Below are positions 49,888-61,015 of a DNA stretch of 64,000 bases, in pieces (the first letter of the stretch is position 1; each line of letters starts with the position of its first letter). The notes under the pieces were generated by a model that saw only the letters and a list, made by a program, of their open reading frames with translations, ran no database searches and was not told the DNA's origin. Source of the stretch: Dipteris shenzhenensis (taxonomy: Eukaryota; Polypodiophyta; Polypodiopsida; Gleicheniales). Position numbers and translations under genes: made by a program. Location of the stretch: the NCBI GenBank assembly GCA_047967505.1, contig CM106539.1. One strand, 5' to 3'.

Positions 49888-52800
49888 ACACACACAAACC
49901 TGTGCTCATGTGTGGCCTCGCCTCCCTGATCGTGGATCCAATGAGCCATATCAAGAGTGATACCTCAACTCTAATGGTCCTATTTGAGTAGAGCTGTGAT
50001 AGATTGAACTTCCATTGTGCATTCTTGTTACGATCAAGTCTTCTCTCTCATTCAAGAATTCACAGGTGTTCGAGCTACAAGTGTCCTCCTAGCCAACCCA
50101 CATTCATCAACGATTCAGTTTTAATTGATTGCTATAGACATGTATTCGTAACACGCATAATTCTTTTAGCATGTGTCCCAACACCTTAGGAAGTTTCTTA
50201 TCAAAATCGCCCCTTGGGAGCAGGGCTAATGAATTAACCCAATTAACAGGCATGGGAGCCTCGGAGCTTTGCAGTTGTCTCGGATATTGATCATTGTTGC
50301 TAAAGGAAAAAGATGTACATTCAGGGGAAGAAGTCATATTTGAGCACGTTGCCACTTGCTTGGAACTTGTTTCTCCGAAGTCTGTATTTGAAGAACGGCA
50401 AGCACTCAAAAAGCTGCTTGAAAAAGCACAAAGTGGGAGAGAAAAAAAAAAGCATCAATTCTTCTGTATTTCCTACATCTATTAAAGAATTACAGCAAAA
50501 ATATTAAAAGTAATAGCTCAAATGCCTTATATGCCATCAATTCAAGTCACAAAGAGATTGCCAGAAGTCACACCGTTCCAAAGTGTATTGGTGTGGACAA
50601 CTTGTTCAGAGAAGCTGAGACGTTGAGATATGAGACTTCCACATCTGCACCAAAGGTCCCTGAACAATTTAGGTGCCCGCTCTTTCTGCAATTGATGTCT
50701 GATCCAGTTATTATTGCATCAGGACAGACCTATGAGCGGGTTTTCATTGAGAAATGGTTTGAGGAAGGCCATAATACCTGTCCCAAAACGCGCCAGCTGT
50801 TGCCGAACCTTTCAGTAACTCAGAATACCTGTGTTCAAAACTTAATTGCTCAGTGGTGCCAAAACAATAGTATTCCATCTCTCTTGAGTCCTTCCTCACC
50901 AGAGATTTCAGTGGTATCTTGGAATTCAGAGTCGAGTACACATGGCAGTCAGCCAGTGGCCCAGGTTCTTTTGCCCTGTCCTAGGGCCCTTTTCAGGCCT
51001 ATTCCCTGGCCTATTCTTTGCTCAAGCTAGTCGCCATGCTTCTCATGGTACCCCGCCATCTCCCTGGACTTGTTCGAGCCCTAGACCATCTACTCTAGCC
51101 CTGCAGCCACCCGTACTATACAGATGCGCCACATGTCCTGCCTACTTGCTGGTCTTCCCCGCACTGTGCCATCACATTCCACATGCTCCACACATCCATG
51201 CAGGCTGACAGAAATGTCTGGGGCTGTTCCAAGCCTTGTGCCAGGCCGTACACCTGCTGAACATGCTCTAGACTATGCCACGTGTCAGCGCAGCTGATCT
51301 TGGCATGGGTCCAAGTGTTGCTTCTGCTCCGACTGTGTACCAAACACCTCCAAGCAGCCAGGTACATCTCTTGAATGTGCTGCCCACATGGTGGCAGCCT
51401 ATGTGCTGCCCATGTGGCTGCCCCATCGTCTTGTTTTCTGTGAGTGATTGCTGCCCACATGAGACCCCCATCTCCCTTGTTTTCTGTGAGTGATTGCTGC
51501 CCACATGATAGCCAATGTCCTGTCCAGGTGACCATCTAATTTCCAACACCTCTTATTGTGGGCCAATCCCAATCCTTCGATGTAGATACACCATCAGCTC
51601 TAAGCTGTGGCTCTTGCTCCTCCAGGTCTAGCTCTCCACAAAAGAGCCACCCTAGTGCACAGGTCCAGTCCAAATAGAACTCCAGAATATGTGGACCATG
51701 AGCTCCAAATGAACTCTCAAACGAGTACTTCTCTGGCTTCAGCCCAGGAACTCACACAGTGGTATACTTGGAATCCAAAACTTCTTTCCTTAGTGTGTAC
51801 TTAGCATAGATGCGCATCACGTAAATGGACAATGCATAGGAGAGATGTGAAACCAACAAAACTTATATTTCCGTCCAAGATTGATACAATACAAAAGAAA
51901 TGACTACTGCCTCACCCTTCAGTAGTAGGGTGCTATCTAGATGTGAAGGCCTGTACATAACCAAGAGTTGTTCTCCTACCTCCGTGGCACTCCCAAAACA
52001 CTTGGCCTATATGCTCCCTATGAGCTTGTGTGGGCCTCTGTCATGCCCCACAAACACACCTTCAAGCTGCACCTCCCGGACAGCCACAAGCAATGCAGTG
52101 CTTGACCTGGAATCTTGACCTCATTGCTGCTCCGAAACACAGCCAATGGTGAGGCACAAGCTCCCCCTTTGATCTGTCTTCCTTTTTGCCTTGATAGACA
52201 GCCAGGGTGAAGACTCCTGTGAGCTCTTTGTCTGCAGCTCTCAGCCCCTTTCTTTGCTGCTCCAAATCCTCCTGATGGAGGCTCAAACCTGGCTGGAGTG
52301 CTGCTACAATCTGCTCAATGAACTTATGAAGGGATAGTGAAAGAGCCCAAGGGGTTCTAGAGCCTTTTATAGGGCTAGATGCCCTCCAAATCAACCGACC
52401 CAGACATGCCGACTCACCCAATCTCTCAGCCGACTTGCTGGTCTGTGGGTTCAGCCCCACATGCAGCCCTTTTGCTGCTCAAACGGTCCCTCTTGGCCAC
52501 GTGGCAGTCTGCTAGTGGCCCAGGCTCTTTTACGCTGTTCCGGGGCCCTTTTCAGGCCTATTCCCTGGCCTATTTTCTTCTCCATCCAGTCACCATGCTT
52601 CTTCTGGTATGCTCCCTAGACTTGTTCCAGCCCTGGATCATCTGCTCCAGGCCTGTACAGACACGTGCAGCCACCAATACTGTTACATACAGATGCGCCA
52701 CATGTCTTGCCTGCTTGCTGGTCTTTCCCACACTATTCCATCATGTTCCTTTTGCTCCAAACATCCACGTACACTGACAGAAATGTCTCGGGACTGTTCC

Positions 52801-55800
52801 AAGCCTTGTGTCCGGCCGTACAACTGCCGAACATGCTCCAGACTATGGCACATGTCATCACAGATGATCCTGGCGTTGCTACTTCTTCGAAACACCTCCA
52901 AGAAGCCAGGTACATCAGTTGGATGTGCTGCCCACATGGCAGCCTATGTGCTGCCCATGTGGCAGCCCCATGTTCCTTGTTCCTTGTGAGTGATTTCTGC
53001 CCACATGACAACCATTGTGATGTCCATGTGGCAGCCTAGTTAGTTCAGCCCATGTGGCCCCTAACCTAGACCAGCTCCCCAAGCTCTCCTCATTTGGGGG
53101 TTCACGATTGGGGAGGTGACCATCTAATCTTCAACACGGAGGTCATGCCACATTCTGACTAGAATGTAACATTCCTTCCCTCTTCAAGCATCAGCGTCCT
53201 TGAGGATGAAATCTGGAATGCTCTCTGCATTTGGTAAACGGGTTCCTAGATAGCTTCTAATATTTTGCATTGATGTTCTCCTCTATTGCATGCAGCCTTT
53301 GAGACATCTCCTTTATGGTGTCTTTTAAGACCATTATCTCATTTGCTAGCTCCTGATTTTGTGCTTTTAAATCCATATTTTCCTATTGGATCCCAAGCAT
53401 TGATTCTCATAGGCTCTAGGATAGGAAGTTGTAGAGAAAGAGGCATGGCAGATTGGAGAAGGGGATAGAATTGGCAGAGGGGAGAGAGGGAAAGATTGAG
53501 AAGGAATGAGAAAAAATTTCACAGCATGGCTGTACAAAAAGTGCAGCAAACAGCAACTACTAATCAGCCCGGTAGGGGATAAGGGTGGTCCTGGACAATG
53601 CTTTCTGGCTGGTATGAATTTTCATCCTTAGGGAGTCCCCGCCACTTGATAAGATACTCCATGTAGACCTTGTTTCAGAGTACATGGTCTCATGGGTTTT
53701 ACATGGTCTCAGAAACCCATGATGCGCTCCGGGACATAGAGGATGTGACCCTCCTCATCCATAGGTGGTAACTCAGGCAGAACATGGACATGCTGTCCCA
53801 CATGTGGTTTCAGCAAAGACACATGGAAAACATCAAGGATCTTGGAGATACTGGGTAGCTCCTATTGCTATGCTACCTCTCCAACCTTGTAAAGACCGTA
53901 ATACCAATGAGCAAGCTTTGTGTTGGTATTACCTTTCAGCGAGGCATAACGGTTCTTATGGAGATGCAAATGCACATAATCTCCCTCTTTGAAAGACAAA
54001 CATCTCCAGCATTCGTCTGCATATTTCTCCAGCTTGGCTTTCGCATCCTGCATATTCTTTTAGCGAACTGCAGAAGGACATCCATCCTCTCCAAGTCGTT
54101 CCGTGCTTGATGATTTTTCACAGCCATATCAGCAATCGAAGAAGGCATCCCGACCTTGCATCCATACATTGCTCAAACGGGTTCATGCCAATGGAGAGAT
54201 GCTTGGTATTGTTGTAGAAAAATTCAGCCATTTATCCCAAGACTTTTGAGAAAGTGTCCCGTACAGATAGTGGTGCCATTTCTTGAAAGCATGTAAGATA
54301 GCCAACATCTCATGATCAGAAACATGGTAATTGAATTCTTGGGCATCAAACTTCCTGCTTTCAAAGGCTATTACCCCGTGTTCCTTCCTCAGAACAGCCC
54401 CCAATCCTTTGCCACTTGCATCTCCCTCCACAATGAAAGGACGTGAAAAATCAGGGCATACCAAGATAGGTGCATGATTGAGAGCAAATTTCAGGTCTTC
54501 AAAGCTGTGTTGTGCTTCCTTTGACCACAGAAAAGCATCCTTCATCAAGAGGTCAGTAAGAGGAGCTGCCCTCTTGGCAAATTTGTGAATAAAGCGCCTG
54601 TAGAAGGAAGCAAGACCTAAAAATACTCTCAACTGGGTGGGGTTTTGTGGCTACGGCCAATCTTTGATGCATTTCACCTTTGCGGGATCCACCTAAATGC
54701 CATGTCTACTCACAATATGCCCCAGGTACTCAACCTCCTCCTACCATAAAAGTGCATTTGCTGGATTTTTCATAAAGCTGATACATCCTCAAAATTTCCA
54801 ACACTTGCTTCACATGCTTAATGTGCTCTTGCCTATCCTTGCTATAAATGAGGATATCATCAAAGAAAACAAGCACGCATCTAAAAACAAGTGGCTGCAA
54901 TATCTTGTTCATCAGCGCTTGGAAGGTGGCCGGTGCATTAGTCAATCCAAAAGGCATCACCTTGAATTCATACAAACCCCGTTTTGTGCGGAAGGCCATC
55001 TTGTGCTCATCTCCGTCTTTCACCTTGATTTGATGGTAACAAGACCTCAGATCTACCTTCGTGAAAAACTGAGCACCCTTGAGTTCATCCAACAGGTCAT
55101 CTATCGTGTGGATTGGAAACCTGTTCTTGGTAGTGGCCTTGTTTAGATCCTCATAATCAATGCACATGCGGTACGATCCATCTTTCTTCTTCACCAAAAG
55201 CACCGGGGAGACAAAAGGAGAAGTGCTATGAGAGATAAAGTCCTTCTCAAGCAATTCCCACACATGTATTGCCACTTCCTCCTGCTCACCTTAGAAAGAT
55301 GGTACGAGGCTTTGTTTATGGGCTTACTGCCAGGCTGTAGAACAATGACATGATCCACAACCCTCTTGGGAGGCAATTGGGATGGCATATCGGCAAATAG
55401 ATCAGCAAAATCCAAGAGCAACTTCTCCATATCAAAATCCTCAACATGGGGAATGCTACCCCCTTGAGATACTGACACATTCAATGCATAGAGGGCATTC
55501 TCCTTCTTGAGTTCTCTGGCCAACTACCTTGCTGAAATGAGCTGCAATTTAGGAGTGGAAATGCCATGCAATGCTACAGTTCTACCCCTGTGGATAAAGC
55601 TGAGTGATAGGCATTTAAATCGATGCTACTTTTACCCAAAGATTTTAACCAATTGCAGCCCAGGACAGCATCTATCGGGCCCATGTCCAGTGCCAAGAGA
55701 TCCCCAGCAAATTCATAATCCTCAGAGCTTGATGCTTGCATCTTGGCAACAAAATTTACTGATCAAATGCTGTCCATTTTCCACCTCTACTCTCAGCCCA

Positions 55801-58800
55801 TGATCAATCTCAGTAGCAATCAGTTCTACCTTCTGTAAGGTCTTAGAATTGATGAAACTATGAGTGCTACCGCTGTCCACAAGCATGTGAACAGTCCTGC
55901 CATTAATTTGCCCTTTCAATTTGATAGTTTCAGGACTTTTGGCACCCATCAAGGCATGAAAAGAGATAGCATAAATTGTTGGCTGCCCATCCCAATAGAT
56001 CTCTTCCTCGTCCATAGGGGCATTTCCATTTGCATCCTCTCGCGCAACTTGGTGCTCCACATGAAAGACTGTAGGCCAATGGCCTCGCATGCCATAGGTG
56101 GGCTGAGTGTCATTTGATTGTATACCATGCATATCATGTTCAATAGCACCACCGGGATCAAAGGGGAAATCAACCCCCTTCGTGGCTCCAGTATCTGGAG
56201 CTTCTTCCACGTCATGTGCATCCTCTGAATAATCATGAGGGGCACCTAAGGTAGCAGAAGCATCCATTAAATTCTCATCATCCGATATCTCAATAATTAT
56301 GCCGAGTTTTGCAATGCCACTGTTACGCATTTTGCAAACTTCTCGATGCTCAAGAGTCCACTTCTGATCACATTTAAAGCATAAGTTTACCTGCTTTTTG
56401 CTGTCCATAATAGCCTTGGCATGTTGTTTAAATTCTGATATTTGATTACCAACACTTGGCTTAGCTCTTGGCTTAGCATCAGATGACTTGTCTGGCTTAG
56501 CATATGGCATCTTGCTGCTGGTAACAGTGGGAAACTCGGAAATGGTGTTGTTGCTGATTTCCTATCATGCCAATCAGTCACCTTAGGCTTCTTCTCAACC
56601 TCATTTGCAGTCCCGTATGCGCTGCTCGCTGCCATTTTATACTTGCTGGCATATTTGGGCTAAAACACGTTTGCCAATTGGGCTGCACGCTCAATTGTTT
56701 GAGGGTTATGTGCCTTCACATCTGCAGCCAGGGAAGGACTCAATCCATGGATGAAACACAACAACTTTCCTTTCTCAGATACGTCCTGTACAAACAAGGA
56801 AAGCCTCCAAAAGAGACAATGCATAGAATACGAAGGTAGTAACCATCATTTCTTTAAAACCCCTCCATGTGGTTGGCCTTTGAGGCATAGTCGTGCATGT
56901 GCATACTCGCAAAGATTATGCGGTCCTCATCTTGCTTTGGGTAGAAGTAGAAATAATCTTCCAGCTTCGTAAGCCAATCCTCTAGCTCATTAGGTGTGCG
57001 AGTGTCCCCTTTGAACTCATGCATTGTGAGTTTGTCCTTGACATCCTTGGCTGCATAATTCCTGTGTGCATAAACTCCAGAAGTGTGGGCATCATCATGC
57101 TTGAGGTTCACATAATCGGAGAAAGACATCTCAAGTTTGATGGCCTCAGGTAGGGCCTTATATGAATGCAAGGAATCTAACAAAAGTGGCATGTTGCCCA
57201 CCACTAACCCCTTGCTGTGTAGTAGCTACTGCCATCTAATACACTACCTGCGTCTGGCTGTATGTGCTCACTGGCAGAGCGATAGGTGCATGAACCCCTG
57301 GTTTGGGTCTCTCTGCCAAATGCATCTCTCCGAAATAATGGCATGTCAAAGGGTTGAGAAGAGGATTGATCTCTCTCCCAGGGGTGTGGCCTGCCATATA
57401 AACCAAAACCAGCTTCAGGCATACTCGTTGTTGCAGTAAAAGGAGCACTAATTGGATGCATACCAATGGGTCATCCCAAAAGAGATGGCTCGGCCTGCAT
57501 AGATGCAAAAAACTGTGAGCCAAGGCCCAAAAGATGGCTTGACATCCTGCAAGAAGGTGCTCTGCGGCACAGAGAATACATCATCCAAGTCCAAATAATC
57601 CCCATGCTGGGGTACATGCAACAATCCAGAAGATTGATGCTCATAGACACGGCGGGCATCTGCCATAAAACCCCTGCGTGGAGTAGAAAAAACGTCTTGA
57701 CTGTCTGAGCGGTTCCCTTGCTGGGGTCCGGGCTGCTTGCCCTTGTCCTACATAGCCTGGCCGATTTGCTATCCCCTCCGCAAGAAGGCATTCTGAAGCA
57801 TAGACAAGAGAGCATCCAAAATTTCCCTTGCTCCATAGGTATAGGAGATGCGGGGTGAGTAGTGGTAGCTATCCCACCTGTAGGAGCACTCTCAATAAAT
57901 GCCATCTGCTCCTGTCGAGCAGCCTTAAATGGTAGACGTTTCGGTGGCATTGTGATTGTCTCGCGGGGGAGTACAAATGCAGGTAAGAAATGAAGCTGAC
58001 TCAGAGAAATAGACAGCAAAACTTGTTGTAATGAGCACCTGAGATAGTGTGCAGAACGACAAAAAGGGCCGATGGAGACGATTAGGAGGAAGATCGATGA
58101 AGAGGCTTTGGAAGGGAGTCGAAATGACTCCAAACGGGGCTATGAAAGGCTCCTAAAAAGAGGCTGTAATTTTGACTTTTACCTTTTTTTTGGGGGGGGG
58201 GGGGGGGGTCCTAAATGACCTAGGACAGTTAGGACCTAATTGAGGACAGCTGAGACACTTGGGACTCCCTAGTTAGTGAGACCTAACCAAGACTACATTT
58301 AACCCTGGTTAGTTCGACTAACCAACCAAGGCTACCCAACCCATTGAACTAACCCTAACTACTAACCTAACCAACCACTAACTAAACCTAACCCTAGTTA
58401 AAGACTAACCTAGAATTTACTTGTTTGTTTCCTAAGGTTTTGCATGGCAGGCGGCGATTGGGCGAGACTGGTGGCGAAAGGGCGGCACATGGGCGTAGAC
58501 GGTTCAGTGTGTCATGACGTTGCGGCTGTAGGTGGCGTGGCGTGGATGAGTTGCAGTGACGGGCGGCACAAGCAATAGGGATAGGCGACGCATGGCACTT
58601 GGCGTCGGCGTCAAATCCACGGCGGAGCGTGGGAGTGGCAACAGGTCTGGGTCGTTGATGGGCTTCCGAGAGGTACCGAGGACTGTCAGGTCGAGGGAAA
58701 GGGGGGTGTTTGTGAACGTGCTTCAGGTTATGGGACTGTTGAATAGCAGTTTTTTTGGGGGGGGGGGTGTGTTTGTGAACCAGGCAGGTCGGGTACCGTC

Positions 58801-59060
58801 CACCTCCACCTTTAGTCTCCAACCTGCTCTACTCTGGTCTGCTCAAACTGCGTTCATGAGACCAGTTCTAGCCTCCGCCAGCTCCGACTGAAGATTGTTG
58901 AGATTGTCCGTATCTGTATCCCTGCTCTTTCGAATAGCAGGCCCAAGAAAGGGCTCTGATACCAAACATAGAGAAAGAGGCATAGCAGATTGGAGAAGGG
59001 GATAGAATTGGCAGAGGGGAGAGAGGGAAAGAGGGAGAAGGAATGACAAGTGAGGAAAGG

Positions 59061-59102
<42 letters not shown>

Positions 59103-60968
59103 GCAGCACGTAGGAGGAAGGAGTAGATAAGATTAGATGTCACATCAAAAGTGTACAATAAGAGATGGATGGGGGGGACTTATATGGTCCCTCCACATTT
59201 CCCACCTAAGAGGCCTCTAAAGGTCCTCTAAATTGGCTCTTTTATCCCCTTCATCACAAAAGTTAAGATATCTCGTTTTGCCTTTGGATTGATTAACTTT
59301 GTAAGGCACCTGTTGATTTCTAAAGGGAGTTTGTTTGTGATGCATCTGTTAATTTCTACAGGGAATGTTAGGAGTGTTGTTGTCATGTCTGATGATGTGT
59401 TTGCCATACTGAAGGGCCTATCATCTATTAGCAATCTGTTAACCTATGCTTCAACCCCCGACATACCAAAATCAAATGAGGCTACCTATCTTATTTAAGG
59501 AGGGGCAAGGGCCTAGGCGTCGCTCAACAGCTTGAACGTCAATCAACACGAATAGCAAGGGAGAGGGCCTTCAAAGTCAAGATCCACCTCCTTGCTTATA
59601 GATCTACATTATAGAGAGAGTAACTGTGAAGCAACAGGTATGGATATGGCCTGAAGGGGTGCTGAGTGATAAGGGTGGGAACATGGGGGTAGGAGACTGA
59701 GAGTGGTGAGGTGACATTTGGAATGTGGATGTGGTGAGTTTGACTGAGAAGGGGAATGTGGGTGGCTGAGGGTTAAGGGTGACAGAAATGAGGCATGATA
59801 TGGTGAGGCATAGAGAGTTGGGCTAAGCGGGCATGTCGGGGATGCCCTTCATCTCAACAGTGATGATGATGCTGCTAACTCTGGTGCTGGTGCTGTCACA
59901 TCCATGGATAGTGGTGGTGCTGTCACCTCTAAGGAAAGTTGTCTTGGGTAGAGGTTGTGTGGCAGTGCCATCAACCTGCAAGCCACTGCGGTTGCTGCGT
60001 TTGTTCACATCATTGATCCTGAGCTTTTTTTGTTACTTCTCTTCCTCCTTGAGTTTCTCTTTCTCTTTCTCCTCTTTATCCCTTTTGCCATTTATCTCGC
60101 TCCTATTTCTTCTCTCTTTTTCTTTGCAGAAAACACTCTTGCTGAAATTTATGGAGGGGGGGGAGGGCACACAGCCCCTCACACCTTCCATTGTCTGAAG
60201 GAGGTGGTGGACTGAAGGGGGTCCTTCCTGCCCACAATAACTCAGACAAGTCAAGCACTTACTGTAGCAGATAATTTGGGCCTGATTTGGAGAAGAGGTT
60301 ACTGATTTCTGAGCAGTGAATGATGCGGTTTCTGAGCTCTGTTTTGTGCAGCCTGTTTGAGCAGTCAGAACTGGGGCTGGAGTCCAGCAAATGCAAATGA
60401 TGGCATGGGCTTTCTTGGAGGTTCTTCCTGGAGCTGATTGGAAGGTTCTTTGTCTTGATTGGGGCTGCAGCAGAGGCACGTTGACCCTGGTTCCAGCAAC
60501 AGCAGATAACAGTCCCTGGCGCATCAAATGGTGCGATTTTCAAGGCTCAAGCAGGAGCAGATGTTGGCTCAAACTCCCAAAGTCCCGGGCCCTTCTTTTC
60601 ACTGTTTTCTTGGATGGGCTGAGGAATTGCTGGAGCTCCAAGATTCGATTTGTAGGAGCTTCCGAGGTGCAGGAAAGAGTCGTGATTGCTGGAGCTTCCT
60701 AGGTGCTGGGGCAGTTGCATGCTGACCCAGGAGCAGTCGCGGGATGAAGCAGAGGCAAATGTGGGGCTCTGTTCAACCACGATGGTTCAGGACAATCTCA
60801 TAACTAGTGATTGAGCTGAAGCAGCCACCACGGTTGCATGATGTTTCAACCACCGATCTGGTTTAGTAAAATAACAATATATTGCTATTTTGTTGTGAAA
60901 TATATTGCTGTTAATTTTGGCTCAACCACGCCAAGGTTGGGCTGAGTGGGCGGGTAGGGTGGGCTGAC

Positions 60969-61015
<47 letters not shown>

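Larger units (their letters stand above)
53430..59463 (-). mobile_element. Ty3/gypsy chromovirus, internally deleted
   Basis: Right-hand 5' LTR (59463-58967), PBS (58964-58953), gag (about 57950-56300), protease (about 55950-55750), RT (55275-54730), RNase H (54632-54250), integrase C-terminal part (about 54240-53868), chromodomain (53760-53567), and a right-end LTR fragment (53430-53510). The LTR fragments share about 75 bp (agaaagaggcatggcagatt / ...tagcagatt). The integrase catalytic core is missing and several frameshifts are present, so it is dead. Antisense to L2HGDH, intron 4. Confidence 0.87.

Noticed and set aside
50942-53039. Cys/His/Pro-rich open frames suggestive of small secreted proteins
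   Set aside because: They fall in LTR-like repeats present in three copies, with equally long frames on both strands and no signal peptide pattern shared among copies.
58310-58400. Telomere-like ctaaccct repeats
   Set aside because: Irregular, degenerate, and not the plant CCCTAAA heptamer; they sit in the chromovirus leader.
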